Shown: one piece after another, positions 1 through 9,667 of the stretch
Position numbering within the stretch: the first letter of the stretch is position 1
Layout: the number at the start of each line of letters is the position of its first letter
Source of the DNA: an uncultured Prevotella sp.
Lineage (GTDB): Bacteria; Bacteroidota; Bacteroidia; Bacteroidales; Bacteroidaceae
NCBI GenBank assembly: GCA_945830055.1
Contig: CALZXH010000005.1
Span: 1-57,830, forward strand
DNA length: 57,830 bases
Reading direction: 5' to 3'
The notes under the pieces: generated by a model
Database searches by the model: none
Told to the model about the DNA's origin: nothing
What the model saw: only the letters and a program-made list of their open reading frames with translations
Position numbers and translations under genes: made by a program

Positions 1-42
1 TCGTTCAGCGACGTTAGACGATCGTTCAGCGACGCTGAACGA
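1..42. repeat. Two tandem 21-bp palindromic units at the window edge
   Basis: Two head-to-tail 21-bp units (1-21, 22-42). The second is a perfect palindrome with 10-bp arms (TCGTTCAGCG, one A, CGCTGAACGA). The first has the same left arm and three changes in the right arm. It may be the end of a longer array or a terminator of a gene outside the window. Positions 43-206 show no gene or clear signal. Confidence 0.55.
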
Positions 43-206
43 AAAACAAATACCGTATCATAAGACAATTACATTGCCCTTAGTGCATATTTCCAGACAG
101 TTATCCTTATCCTATTATAGCAGGCATGCATCTGCAAGTAACAAGAAGGACAGTAAGCCAAAAGAACAGGTACTTTAAACCCACAAAGAATCAATGTGGT
201 TGTACT

Positions 207-237
207 GAAAAAAGAGACGCCTATGCGACGTCTCTTT
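207..237 (-). terminator. Rho-independent terminator of the T9SS cargo genes
   Basis: A 9-bp stem (AAAGAGACG at 211-219 and CGTCTCTTT at 229-237) is followed on the minus strand by a T-run. It lies about 70 bp after the stop of the minus-strand secreted-protein gene. Confidence 0.7.
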
Positions 238-259
238 CCATTGTATAAACCTAAGTTAT

Positions 260-309
260 TTCTATTTGATGATAACCAAAGTTGTTCTATCTGATGACAA
301 CCAATGTTA
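260..309 (-). repeat. Tandem 25-bp repeat overlapping the stop codon of the secreted protein
   Basis: Copies at 260-284 and 285-309 differ at about four positions. On the minus strand each copy reads as a beta-strand-like end: T-L-V-V-I-R-stop and T-T-L-V-I-I-K-stop. This resembles the last residues of T9SS sorting domains. The second of these (ending 262) is in frame with the gene, beyond its TAA. Confidence 0.6.
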
Positions 310-3300
310 TCTCACGATTTCTATCTTCTGTGTGGTGGTAGTTCCGTTGGCCTTTACCTTGATGAGATAGAGACCTGCACCCATTCCGTTGAGTTGAACC
401 TCATCTCCATTGGCGGCAGCCACGCGACGGCCATCCACGGAATATACCGACAGAGACTCTACATCAGAACCCTGCACCTTCAAAATATTATTGCCATAGG
501 TCAACTTCAGTTTCTCCACCTTGCTGCCATCGATTCCGGCAGTTCCGATATAGAAGTAATTGAGTGTACCTACATAGGGATTTTCCATATTAGGATAATA
601 GGTGTCAATGCGAATCAGATGTTTCTTAGCATCCTCAGCACCAAAATCATAGTCGTATTCATTGGCTGTGACCTTAGCCTCATTCACCACCTTGCCATCT
701 ATGAAGACCCTATATCCATCAGTGTTTACAGGCTGCGCATTGGCATCTACAATATCCAGACCTATCATCCAGTTACCGTTGATTCCGCCATCTACACTTG
801 CGGATGACCAGTCTTCGGCATACTCATCCACAGAATAGAGGTCAGACACATGGACCTGACAAGAGTTGCCGTCCATTGCCATGGGAGCCTTGCCCGGATC
901 CACATCATAGCAGTCAATCACCATCTTATAGTCACATGCAGGATTGATGGTCACAGGAGTCTTGAGTTTCACGGAAGTCCATCCATTGAGTATCACCTCA
1001 TCTGCATCCACCTCCTGCTCGCAAATCTGCTTGCCGTTCTCGAACAACATGAATGTGAACACACTCTCTGCTGTAGGATAGAAGCGGAAACCATCTACCT
1101 GATAGCCCATATAGCCCTTGAACATCGATGACTTATACAGGGCACCTACCATGAGTGCATAGTTCAGAGATTCAGGACCAGTTATGCCATAGTCGGCATC
1201 AGTGGCGGCTGCACCTGAAGCATAGGTAATGGTGGTGGCATCCTTGTCGAGAGGTGTATCCCATGTAGCATGGATAGAAGAAGAACCAACGGCTGTAACA
1301 TCCACCACTTCCACACGCTCATAGCGATTGGCAATATCCAGACTCTTGACAGTCAGGTCAGATGATTTGCCATTGGCAAACACAGCCTTCACTCCTACAG
1401 TATAGTTGCCTTGTTCCATGCCCGGTAGTACCACTTCGGTATCTGTCTGAGTGGTTTTCAGTTCACCATCCACATAAATCTCATAGTTGCACAGCTCGTC
1501 CAGGTTCTCTGCCTCACCATCTTTGGGTTCCAGAACAGCATCCATCATCCAAGCCGTATAACTGGGATAGCCCTGGTAAGAAGAGATTTCGTAGAGAGAA
1601 TAGAACATGCTTTCTCCCTCCATCCTCAACAGGTCGGCTTTGGTGTTCAATACACCATAATCCATACCCAGCACATCGGTGCTTGCGATGGGCACAGTCA
1701 CTGAGATGGCCACATACAAGTCTTCAGCCGGAATATCAAGAGGCTGCGTAAGTTGTACAGTATTCTTCACCTGATAGTTGAGCGTCTGTGTGATAGGCTG
1801 CGTATAAATCAGTTTCAGAGAGTCTTCATCAGCCTGATACACATTCAGTGTCCAGTCTTTTTGCTCTGACATGGGGAAGAAATCCACCTTGCTCAACTGG
1901 TAGCCGTCAAACTGCTCCATATCCTCCTTGTCCAACTTGATGGCGCACTCGAAAGTAAGACCGTCTTGTGTCACGCCAAAGCCCTGGGTGTTGGGATTCT
2001 CATAATCATAATAGCCGAAGGTGGGGTAATTACTCATCGGTTCATCCCACTGCATATAGGCACTGTTGATACCTTTCTGGCGGGCAAAGAGCGAGATAGG
2101 CTGTGACATGCCGATGGTCTTCATCTCAAAAGCCACCTCATCGGATTTCACCAGTGTATTATCTGCACACACGGTTTCCACCTGATAGGTATGCTGTCCT
2201 TCCTTCACACCCTTGTCGTAGAATGAAGTGGCAGTAACCAAGGCTTCGTTCATTTTCTCACCGTCACGATATACATTATAGCCCTGTATGCCTTCAACGC
2301 CCACAGGAGCTGCCCACAACACTTTGGCGATATCACGCTTATCCACATTGTTCACAGTCACTTCAGCGGGAGCACCATGCTCGCTGTCAATATCAAACTT
2401 GACAACCACGGATTTGAGTTCTGCCAATCCGTCATCTGTCGTAGCATAGTACAGCAGACCCACCGTATTGTCGTCCTCGGAAATTGTCTGGGTACGGAAC
2501 ATGTAGGGTATTGAATCGCCCTCAAGAGTATAGATACCGAGACTGGAGAAGTCAACCCCCTTTTCCTGCAGGTACAAGTAAGCGGAATGCGGGGTGCCAT
2601 CCACGCACATGTAGGCAATGGAAGAGTTATTGGATTCTCCCACAATGGTACCCTTACCGCTGATCTGGAAGAAGTCGAAGTCGGCATTCTTGTTATACAT
2701 GGGCACTGCTGTGCTGTCACCGGTGGCTATGTCATATACGCCCCAGCACTGTGTCAGGTCGTCACCGCTCCAGTCGTAACCACCCCAGTACAGTATTTTA
2801 CTTCCGTCATGAGAGAAGCCCTTGCCCACACTCCAGATAGACTGATAGGAAGAAAGGTCGATTACCGAGCCGTCTTTCTTGAAATAGCAGGCAGTACGGT
2901 TTTTACGCTCAATCCAACCCGTCGCCTCCTGTCCGTCAGGAGAGATGGCGTAGGGCATGGCTACACCCGAAGTGTTCAACTGGCGATAGATTTTCCCGTC
3001 TTTCCAGATATAACCCAGATAGCTATAACCGGAAGTAATCACGCCACAGGTATATTGTCCGTCGGGAGTGATGGAGAAGGCACGCCCTGTCTTGTAGCCC
3101 GAGGGCAGTTCAAGCAGTGTCCACTGATTGTCCTTCCAGATGCCCGGGCACTCGTAGGTGGAATTACCTTCCTTATGCTGGAACACACCTACCACGGTAC
3201 CGTCGTTGCTCACATCCCATGCCTCAGACACATCGAGAGTACTCAGCATAGTAATGGTACCGCTCTGGAGATTCCACAAGAAGCCTCTCTCCTCGTAGTT

Positions 3301-3459
3301 ATAATCCACATATACGCCACATGCCCATTTGCCGTTAGGCGACACTCTCATCAATTGGTATTCGGCAGGAGTGGTAAGCAGCACAGGCTTCTGCGCGCCA
3401 AAAGTACAGAGTGCCGTAAGGAGCACTGCCGCCAGACCTGCAATTCTTTTCAGTCTCAT
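307..3459 (-). CDS. T9SS-sorted secreted protein with N-terminal propeller-like repeats
   Basis: Predicted secreted or surface protein of 1050 aa. It has an N-terminal signal peptide (MRLKRIAGLAAVLLTALCTFGAQ). About seven repeats follow in residues 35-350, each built on S-x-(D/N)-G with a later G-x-V or similar (SPNGKWACG, SNDGTVVG, TPDGQYTCG, SPDGQEATG, SHDGSK), suggesting a seven-bladed propeller like HAF/WD-type folds. Fibronectin III-like segments follow (near 370-450 and 655-740, with GYNVYRDGE and YEIYVDGE). The end (about 980-1050: SVYSVDGRRVAAANGDEVQLNG, then GLYLIKV) is a typical type A T9SS sorting domain. It lies 19 bp downstream of another T9SS cargo gene. Substrate unknown. Confidence 0.8.
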   Translation of the reverse strand: MRLKRIAGLAAVLLTALCTFGAQKPVLLTTPAEYQLMRVSPNGKWACGVYVDYNYEERGFLWNLQSGTITMLSTLDVSEAWDVSNDGTVVGVFQHKEGNSTYECPGIWKDNQWTLLELPSGYKTGRAFSITPDGQYTCGVITSGYSYLGYIWKDGKIYRQLNTSGVAMPYAISPDGQEATGWIERKNRTACYFKKDGSVIDLSSYQSIWSVGKGFSHDGSKILYWGGYDWSGDDLTQCWGVYDIATGDSTAVPMYNKNADFDFFQISGKGTIVGESNNSSIAYMCVDGTPHSAYLYLQEKGVDFSSLGIYTLEGDSIPYMFRTQTISEDDNTVGLLYYATTDDGLAELKSVVVKFDIDSEHGAPAEVTVNNVDKRDIAKVLWAAPVGVEGIQGYNVYRDGEKMNEALVTATSFYDKGVKEGQHTYQVETVCADNTLVKSDEVAFEMKTIGMSQPISLFARQKGINSAYMQWDEPMSNYPTFGYYDYENPNTQGFGVTQDGLTFECAIKLDKEDMEQFDGYQLSKVDFFPMSEQKDWTLNVYQADEDSLKLIYTQPITQTLNYQVKNTVQLTQPLDIPAEDLYVAISVTVPIASTDVLGMDYGVLNTKADLLRMEGESMFYSLYEISSYQGYPSYTAWMMDAVLEPKDGEAENLDELCNYEIYVDGELKTTQTDTEVVLPGMEQGNYTVGVKAVFANGKSSDLTVKSLDIANRYERVEVVDVTAVGSSSIHATWDTPLDKDATTITYASGAAATDADYGITGPESLNYALMVGALYKSSMFKGYMGYQVDGFRFYPTAESVFTFMLFENGKQICEQEVDADEVILNGWTSVKLKTPVTINPACDYKMVIDCYDVDPGKAPMAMDGNSCQVHVSDLYSVDEYAEDWSSASVDGGINGNWMIGLDIVDANAQPVNTDGYRVFIDGKVVNEAKVTANEYDYDFGAEDAKKHLIRIDTYYPNMENPYVGTLNYFYIGTAGIDGSKVEKLKLTYGNNILKVQGSDVESLSVYSVDGRRVAAANGDEVQLNGMGAGLYLIKVKANGTTTTQKIEIVR

Positions 3460-3478
3460 AATAAGTTGTTTTTTTTGG

Positions 3479-6025
3479 TTATTGTACAGTTAGTTTATAT
3501 ACAGATGTAATACCGTTACGCTCCACTGTCACCACATACACACCAGCAGAAAGGGTGCTCATATCCACTTGGGTGGCATTGCGTTGGCGGGTAGCAAGCA
3601 TTCCGCTGCCGTTATATATACACACGTTGGCACCAGACTGAAGCTGGAGGTTCTTGCCGTCAAAAGAGATGGTTTTGCCGTTGGCATCTACTGTTTCTAT
3701 GCCAGAGATGATTGCCTTCAGGTTGGTACGTGTCACGGTAATAGTGTCAGAGCATACCTTGCCATACTTATAGCGTGTGAGGATATACGCCTGATGAGAA
3801 GTGCTATAGAAATTGCCCTCTAATGCGGTTACCTGGTCACTTTCCGTTGAAGCCTCTGAAAGCTGGTTGCGATCCATGTAAAGGGCATTGCAGATAAATC
3901 CATAGTCATGCATGTCTGAGGGATTCTCCCATGCCACAGTGCCATAATAGTCGGTATTCGACTTGCGTGCACTTATCAATCTGACATCGGTCACCTTGGG
4001 AAGATCCAGACTGAAGGTGATGTCGGCACCGCTGCTTACATAGTAGCCCACGGGAGTGGCATTTGATTTCTCGTCGTAAGTTACGCCACATACCTGTACC
4101 ATGTAGAGATAATCTCCGTTGACAAGTGCACTGTCGGTATATTGCAAAAGCGGCAGACCGAAACCTCCCTCCTGGTCCTGAGGAAGCAGGTCAACGGCAT
4201 TTTTCACAGCCACCTCTTTGCCATTGCGGAGCACACGTATCATGCAATCGTCCGCGTATGCCAAATCAGGCACCGAGAATTTCAGCACAGCAGTATTCAA
4301 GGCATCCTGAGCAGACATTACCACAAACTCCGCAATTTGGCAAGCCGCTTTCTTGTCAGAGAAATCCTGGTATTCACACACACATTTAGTGCCCGATTCC
4401 ATATACCATTTGCCACTGGAATAGGTAGAATCCACCTGTTGCACCATATCGGGATTATCGTCCACCATCGCATACGTTGTCTTGAACGCAGCCACCATCT
4501 TGCCGGAGGCGTCAAAGGCATAGGCTCTGATGTATTCCTTGAGGAAACCGTCTTCGTAGTTCCAGGTCTCCTCCTGCTGCAAGCTGTTCAGAGCATCCTT
4601 ACGCTGTGCCAGTACCAGTACGCCGTTTTCATCATAAGTACGGGTCTCGGTATAGATGTAACTGGTCCAATCAGAGTGATTGGGTGATGAGGAAACCACC
4701 TTACGGGGCTGGTTGTTCTCTGTAAAGTCGCTGTAAACCAATTGCTGAATCAAATCATCGGTAGAGGAATAGACCGACTGTTTGGTCATGTTGCCATCCT
4801 TATATTCATATACGGTACGGTAGCCGGATTCTACCTGCTCCACCATATTGCCGTTGAGGTCATAGGAATAAGTGTTGTGATAATTGAACTTACGTCCCAT
4901 TTCTCCAAAATCATACAAACCGTATTGATACTTGGTTGCTGTGATGATATTGCCATTTTCGTCAAAGCCGTTGACCGTATAGGCGGTTTCCTCATAATCA
5001 CCGTAACCAATGATATTTCCATTCTCATTGGTCTTATAGGTACGGCTTCGCTCCACCATCATCTGCAGCTTGCCATTCGTGTTGTAATAATAGTCCTTGC
5101 GGGTCATGTCTTGTGTCAGAGGTGACAGTCCCATTGCATCACCGTAATAGGTTTTGCGCACCAGCACCCGGTTGTCGGTCGCGGTAGTAGCTGCAGGTGT
5201 ACCGTCCTCAGTAGAAGCCTCGAAAGAAAGTCCGGCAAAGCTTTTCGACAAACTGCCTTTCAAAGTACCTTTCTGGGCAGTGATATCAAAGGTGAGGCAC
5301 TGACCGCCACTGAAAAAATAGAGGGCGCCACCATACATGAAACAGGTATGGGAAGAATTGCCATTGTAAGAGACGGTCTCATCCACAAACAATCGGGCAA
5401 TGGCATGCTCCGCATCATTGGCGATACTGTAAATCACGGGCACATACTGGAAACTGGAAGAGATCTTCTCTGCCACCAAGTAGAAGCCGCCCTCTGGATT
5501 AAGAGCCAAGCCCAAAGGAGTCACTCCCTGATATTCAGCCAATGACGTCAGTTCGCCATTGGCAGGATTGATTTCCACCAGACGGGCAATCTTAATCATC
5601 TTGCCATCCTCGTCAAACTGCTTCACGAACATCACTCCATAGAGTTTTCCTGTTGCTGCATCATACTCCAAATCACGCATGGACCAATCCACACCACCAT
5701 ACGAGCAAACCTGTACCACCTTGCCCGTGGTAAAATTCATGGAAGAAAAAAGCATGTCACATGTTTTCTCATCCAGGTAATATGCAAAATACTTTTTTCC
5801 TACCGATGCGCCGCAAAGCACCTCAGCCTCAACATCGGGCATGGAAAAGAGCGTGGTGGGCTCTAACTTTGATTCTGTACTAAGGGCATCCAGATCAAAA
5901 GACACCATGTTCCAGTTGAGTGAACCGTAACCACAGCCATAGACAACGGTCTCTGCCATTGTATGGGAAGAAATGCCCAATGCTACAAGCAATGTGAGCA
6001 TCATGCGATGTAATCCGTTTTTCAT
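3479..6025 (-). CDS. T9SS-sorted secreted protein with YD/RHS-like repeats
   Basis: Secreted protein of 848 aa with a signal peptide ending near residue 24 (SSHTMAE). Residues about 25-280 look like a beta-propeller (repeated LYGV/FYLV-type strands). Residues about 300-500 hold repeated Y-D-x-N-G-N and YEY-K-DGN motifs like the YD repeats of RHS-type proteins. A fibronectin-like part follows. The last 75 residues (ETVDANGKTISFDGKNLQL, VYNGSG-like turn, LSAGVYVVTV) are a T9SS C-terminal sorting domain. It is upstream of, and probably co-transcribed with, the 1050-aa cargo gene. Surface attachment is inferred; ligand unknown. Confidence 0.78.
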   Translation of the reverse strand: MKNGLHRMMLTLLVALGISSHTMAETVVYGCGYGSLNWNMVSFDLDALSTESKLEPTTLFSMPDVEAEVLCGASVGKKYFAYYLDEKTCDMLFSSMNFTTGKVVQVCSYGGVDWSMRDLEYDAATGKLYGVMFVKQFDEDGKMIKIARLVEINPANGELTSLAEYQGVTPLGLALNPEGGFYLVAEKISSSFQYVPVIYSIANDAEHAIARLFVDETVSYNGNSSHTCFMYGGALYFFSGGQCLTFDITAQKGTLKGSLSKSFAGLSFEASTEDGTPAATTATDNRVLVRKTYYGDAMGLSPLTQDMTRKDYYYNTNGKLQMMVERSRTYKTNENGNIIGYGDYEETAYTVNGFDENGNIITATKYQYGLYDFGEMGRKFNYHNTYSYDLNGNMVEQVESGYRTVYEYKDGNMTKQSVYSSTDDLIQQLVYSDFTENNQPRKVVSSSPNHSDWTSYIYTETRTYDENGVLVLAQRKDALNSLQQEETWNYEDGFLKEYIRAYAFDASGKMVAAFKTTYAMVDDNPDMVQQVDSTYSSGKWYMESGTKCVCEYQDFSDKKAACQIAEFVVMSAQDALNTAVLKFSVPDLAYADDCMIRVLRNGKEVAVKNAVDLLPQDQEGGFGLPLLQYTDSALVNGDYLYMVQVCGVTYDEKSNATPVGYYVSSGADITFSLDLPKVTDVRLISARKSNTDYYGTVAWENPSDMHDYGFICNALYMDRNQLSEASTESDQVTALEGNFYSTSHQAYILTRYKYGKVCSDTITVTRTNLKAIISGIETVDANGKTISFDGKNLQLQSGANVCIYNGSGMLATRQRNATQVDMSTLSAGVYVVTVERNGITSVYKLTVQ

Positions 6026-6093
6026 ATCGTACTATTATTAGTTATTGTATTCTTATTTATTTGCCACATTGCATGCAACATTCCTTACATGCT

Positions 6094-6744
6094 TTATTGA
6101 TAATCCGTAGTATCTGATATTCCGGCTTCCGCCAATGCCTCCTTACGCTCCACACAGGTGCCACATCTGCCGCAATGTTTCTCCCCGCCCTTGTAGCACG
6201 ACCATGTCTCGGCATAGTCTATGCCCAGCTGTGCTCCTTTGCGGGCTATCTCGGTTTTACTGAGATTGGTATAAGGTGCCTCAATACGCACATGGTTGTA
6301 GGTGCCGCTCTGCGCCGTGGCATCAAAAGCCTGTATAAACTCAGGACGGCAGTCGGGATAGATGGTATGGTCACCGGCATGGTTGGCGATGAACACGCTT
6401 TGCAGCCCTCTGCTTTCTGCCAGTCCTACTGCCACCGACAGCATGATGGCATTACGGAACGGCACCACCGTGGATTTCATGTTCTCTGCAGCATAATGCC
6501 CCTCTGGAATGTCCTCTCCACCCTGCAGCAGGGAGCTTTGGAAGTACTGCTGCATAAATGCCAGGGGGATAACAATATGCTCGATGCCCAAACGCATGCA
6601 GTGCATTTGGGCAAAAGGTATCTCTCGGGCATTGTGCTTGCTGCCGTAATCAAAAGTCACCGCCAAAGCGATGCGGTCACGATAGTCGTAAAGCATGGTA
6701 ACACTGTCCATACCGCCACTTACGACGATAACGGCATCTCTCAT
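6094..6744 (-). CDS. queC: 7-cyano-7-deazaguanine synthase (queuosine precursor synthesis)
   Basis: QueC converts 7-carboxy-7-deazaguanine to preQ0 with ATP and ammonia in the cytoplasm, toward queuosine in tRNA. At 216 aa it is the usual family size. The PP-loop SGGMDS is at residues 9-14. The zinc site near the C-terminus has four cysteines (CYKGGEKHCGRCGTC, about 184-198). FDYGSKH and the NAIMLSVAV segment are typical. The ATG overlaps the TGA of the upstream ridA-type gene by 4 bp, so the two are translationally coupled. No other queuosine gene is next to it. Confidence 0.95.
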   Translation of the reverse strand: MRDAVIVVSGGMDSVTMLYDYRDRIALAVTFDYGSKHNAREIPFAQMHCMRLGIEHIVIPLAFMQQYFQSSLLQGGEDIPEGHYAAENMKSTVVPFRNAIMLSVAVGLAESRGLQSVFIANHAGDHTIYPDCRPEFIQAFDATAQSGTYNHVRIEAPYTNLSKTEIARKGAQLGIDYAETWSCYKGGEKHCGRCGTCVERKEALAEAGISDTTDYQ

Positions 6745-7115
6745 TTGGCTGCAATCATTTCGATTTCCACCATAGCCCCTTTGGGCAAATCACGTACGGC
6801 AAAGGCTGAGCGTGCAGGATAAGGCTTGCGGAAGAACTCTGCATATACTTCGTTCATCGCCGCGAAATCAGCAATGTCTGCCAACAGCACGGTAGTTTTC
6901 ACCACATTGGCCATGCTCACCCCTGCCTCAGAAAGGATGGACTGGGCATTGAGAAGCGACCGACGGGTCTGCTCCTTGATACCTCCCTCGGCAAAAGCAC
7001 CTGTGGCAGGATCAATGGGCAACTGTCCTGAAACAAAAATGAAGTTGTTAACCTGAATAGCCTGACTGTAAGGACCTATGGCTGCAGGTGCGCCTGTAGA
7101 TTTGATTTCGTTCAT
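6741..7115 (-). CDS. ridA: RidA-family enamine/imine deaminase
   Basis: The family hydrolyses reactive 2-aminoacrylate and related enamines/imines made by PLP enzymes; it acts as a cytoplasmic trimer. The protein is 124 aa, full length. Family signatures are IGPYSQA (near 17), FVSGQLP (near 28), the central VVKTTVLLADIADF and the C-terminal RSAFAVRDLPKGAMVEIEMIA, in which the Arg binds the substrate carboxylate. The ATG at 7115 is preferred over an adjacent GTG at 7118. It is first in a unit with queC, which it overlaps by 4 bp. Confidence 0.93.
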   Translation of the reverse strand: MNEIKSTGAPAAIGPYSQAIQVNNFIFVSGQLPIDPATGAFAEGGIKEQTRRSLLNAQSILSEAGVSMANVVKTTVLLADIADFAAMNEVYAEFFRKPYPARSAFAVRDLPKGAMVEIEMIAAK

Positions 7116-7237
7116 CACTCGATTGTTTTTTTGTTACTTATTGTTCTTGTACCTACTCATGTATAGACGTGAAGACATGATGTAATGTTTAATATATATT
7201 CATATTATTTTCACTTCAGCATGTTATATATCCTTTG

Positions 7238-7245
7238 CAAAGGTA
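7238..7245 (-). promoter_or_regulatory. Bacteroidetes -7 box (TACCTTTG) for ridA-queC
   Basis: On the minus strand TACCTTTG matches the phylum consensus TAnnTTTG, about 120 bp before the ridA start. No clear TTTG is seen at the -33 spacing. The 338-bp divergent region 7116-7453 otherwise holds only the pgk promoter and A/T-rich sequence. Confidence 0.5.
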
Positions 7246-7382
7246 CTCATTATTTCCGATAATGACAGGTGAAGATAGCAATATTTGCATTTTTTATCAC
7301 TAAGATGGCACGTCTGAATTAAAAATGAATAAAAAACAAGAAAAAAAGGAGGCAGTCTGTCACAACATCGGCTTATTTTTTA

Positions 7383-7390
7383 TACCTTTG
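7383..7390 (+). promoter_or_regulatory. Bacteroidetes -7 box (TACCTTTG) for pgk
   Basis: TATACCTTTGCAT fits TAnnTTTG and lies 63 bp before the pgk start. The -33 element is weak (TCTGTC near 7356). Confidence 0.6.
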
Positions 7391-7453
7391 CATCACAAAA
7401 TCCAGGTGCGCACATCCAATGGTTGATGTGACGCCCATAACAAATGTACAATT

Positions 7454-8704
7454 ATGACAATCAACGAATTCAATTTCTCTGGTAAAAAGGCTATTGTTCG
7501 TGTGGACTTCAATGTGCCACTCGATGAAAACGGTAACATCACTGACGACACCCGCATCCGTGGCGCTCTCCCCACTTTGAAGAAAGTGCTGGCTGACGGT
7601 GGCGCACTGATTATCATGTCACACATGGGCAAGCCCAAAGGCAAAGTGAATCCCAAGTTCTCGCTCGGACAGATTGTTGACGCAGTGAGTGCAGCACTGG
7701 GTACAAAGGTTCAATTCGCTCCCGACTGCGCCAAGGCACAGGAGGCTGCCGCCAATTTGAAAGCTGGTGAGGTATTGCTGTTAGAGAACCTTCGTTTCTA
7801 TCCTGAAGAGGAAGGCAAGCCCGTGGGAATCGACAAGGAAGACCCTGCCTACGACGATGCCAAGAAAGCAATGAAGGCAAGCCAGAAAGAGTTTGCGAAG
7901 ACTTTGGCTTCATACGCTGACTGCTACATCATGGACGCCTTTGGTACCGCACACCGCAAACATGCCTCTACAGCTGTCATTGCCGACTCTTTCGATGCTG
8001 ACCACAAGATGCTGGGTTATCTGATGGAGAAAGAGGTGCAGGCTGTGGATAACATCCTGAGCAACATCAAACGTCCTTTCACTGCCATCATGGGAGGTTC
8101 TAAGGTTTCTACTAAGATTGGTATCATCGAGAACCTGCTGGGCAAGGTAGATAACCTGATTCTCTGCGGCGGTATGACCTATACCTTTGCCAAGGCTTTG
8201 GGCGGCAACGTAGGAAACTCCATCTGCGAGAACGACAAGCTGGACATTGCACTCGACGTTATCAAGAAGGCCAAGGAGAACGGCGTTAATCTGGTACTGG
8301 GTACTGACTGTGTGGCAGGTGATGCTTTTGACAACAACTGCAACACACAGATTTGCGATGCTAACAACATCCCCGAGGGATGGGAAGGACTGGATGCCGG
8401 TCCCAAGACCCGTAAGATGTTTGCCGCTGCCATTGAGAATGCCAAGACCATTCTATGGAACGGTCCTGCAGGTGTATTCGAGTTCGATAACTTCGTAGGC
8501 GGTTCCAAGGCTATTGCAGATGCCATTGCCAAAGCTACTGCCAACGGTGCCTTCTCACTCATCGGAGGCGGTGATTCTGTGGCTTGCATCAACAAGTTCG
8601 GAATGGCAGACCAAGTGAGCTACATCTCCACCGGAGGTGGTGCACTGCTGGAGGCTATCGAGGGAAAAGTTCTTCCCGGAGTAGCAGCCATCAAAGGAGA
8701 ATAA
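7454..8704 (+). CDS. pgk: Phosphoglycerate kinase
   Basis: Glycolytic enzyme transferring phosphate from 1,3-bisphosphoglycerate to ADP; cytoplasmic monomer. It is 416 aa, full length. Seen are the N-terminal signature [16 protein letters not shown] (residues 10-25), the substrate-site [22 protein letters not shown], the hinge region [16 protein letters not shown], the nucleotide-binding GPAGVFE and the C-terminal GGGDSVA. It has its own promoter and a strong terminator after it, so it is probably monocistronic. Confidence 0.97.
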   Translation: MTINEFNFSGKKAIVRVDFNVPLDENGNITDDTRIRGALPTLKKVLADGGALIIMSHMGKPKGKVNPKFSLGQIVDAVSAALGTKVQFAPDCAKAQEAAANLKAGEVLLLENLRFYPEEEGKPVGIDKEDPAYDDAKKAMKASQKEFAKTLASYADCYIMDAFGTAHRKHASTAVIADSFDADHKMLGYLMEKEVQAVDNILSNIKRPFTAIMGGSKVSTKIGIIENLLGKVDNLILCGGMTYTFAKALGGNVGNSICENDKLDIALDVIKKAKENGVNLVLGTDCVAGDAFDNNCNTQICDANNIPEGWEGLDAGPKTRKMFAAAIENAKTILWNGPAGVFEFDNFVGGSKAIADAIAKATANGAFSLIGGGDSVACINKFGMADQVSYISTGGGALLEAIEGKVLPGVAAIKGE

Positions 8705-8728
8705 ACGACAGACAATCCATACACAAAG

Positions 8729-8772
8729 GCTCTGCTCCCACTCGTAAAGACGGGAGCGGAGCTTTTCTTATC
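8729..8772 (+). terminator. Rho-independent terminator of pgk
   Basis: GCTCTGCTCCC (8729-8739) pairs with GGGAGCGGAGC (8752-8762), with one mismatch at most, and is followed by TTTTCTTATCTTTTT. It starts 25 bp after the pgk stop. Confidence 0.85.
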
Positions 8773-8857
8773 TTTTTGAGCATTCGGTAGGGTGATTGTT
8801 CCACTCAAGAGCTGACACCGCTTCTTTGCATCAAAAAACACTTTAATCAAAACAACC

Positions 8858-9667
8858 ATGAACAGATTACTGCTATCTTTTGTTTCCTGTGCATTTCTAA
8901 TGATATCTTGCAGCTGGAACTTTTCCGAAAAACAAGATATAGCAACCGAATCCATCCTATACAGCAACAGCACGAAAGCATTTCAAATGGACATCAAAGC
9001 CGACTATCCCATCAAGGGGAACAAGGCACTGATGGATTCCATACTTCAATTCATCAACCAAGAATTAGGCGGCACCTACAAGGGAGACTTGCATCAGGGA
9101 GACTCGTTGCTGGCTTACTATGCCCATGGCTGGGAAAAGGAGATGAGACAAATGTTTGATGAAATAATAGAAGCACGGGGCACCGACCAAGATATGGCTC
9201 CGATGTTTCACAGTGTGCACATCAGACTGGAGCATAACACTCCGCTTTATATTACCTATACCATCCACGAAGAAACCTACTCTGGTGGAGCTCACGGTAT
9301 GCATACCAGCAAAGGCGTGACCATCAGGAAAAGTGACGGGCACGTTTTCGACAAGGATATCCTGATCAAGAACCTCGACAAAGAGTTTAACAACCTGATA
9401 AAAGACGGACTGTTTCACTACTTCTCAGAACAAGATATGCCGCTTTCGACGGACATAGACCTTGCTGCTGCACTACAGATAGATGATATTCAGAATATAC
9501 CGCTTCCTATTGCCCCACTCTATTTCACGCCCGAAGGCATCGTCATGGAGTATCAGCCTTATGAGATAGCCTGCTATGCTGCGGGCAGTCCCAGCTTTAC
9601 CATTCCATACCACCGCATCACTCCCTACCTCACTGAAGAGGCAAAACAGATGATTGACAAAAAATGA
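8858..9667 (+). CDS. Lipoprotein of the DUF3298/DUF4163 (RsiV-like) type
   Basis: Predicted lipoprotein of 269 aa. The signal peptide has a lipobox with Cys at about residue 18 (LMISC). The folded part contains YITYTIHEETYSGGAHGMHTSKG followed by a predicted acidic/helical insert, then IPLPIAPLYFTPEGIVMEYQPYEIACYAAGSPSFTIPY, the signature of DUF3298 domains. That domain in RsiV binds lysozyme; whether this copy does is unknown. The stop overlaps the start of the methyltransferase gene (ATGA), implying coupling. Confidence 0.8.
   Translation: MNRLLLSFVSCAFLMISCSWNFSEKQDIATESILYSNSTKAFQMDIKADYPIKGNKALMDSILQFINQELGGTYKGDLHQGDSLLAYYAHGWEKEMRQMFDEIIEARGTDQDMAPMFHSVHIRLEHNTPLYITYTIHEETYSGGAHGMHTSKGVTIRKSDGHVFDKDILIKNLDKEFNNLIKDGLFHYFSEQDMPLSTDIDLAAALQIDDIQNIPLPIAPLYFTPEGIVMEYQPYEIACYAAGSPSFTIPYHRITPYLTEEAKQMIDKK

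Noticed and set aside
307..6025. RHS toxin system.
   Set aside because: YD-like repeats are present but there is no toxin C-terminus or immunity gene; a T9SS sorting domain ends the protein.
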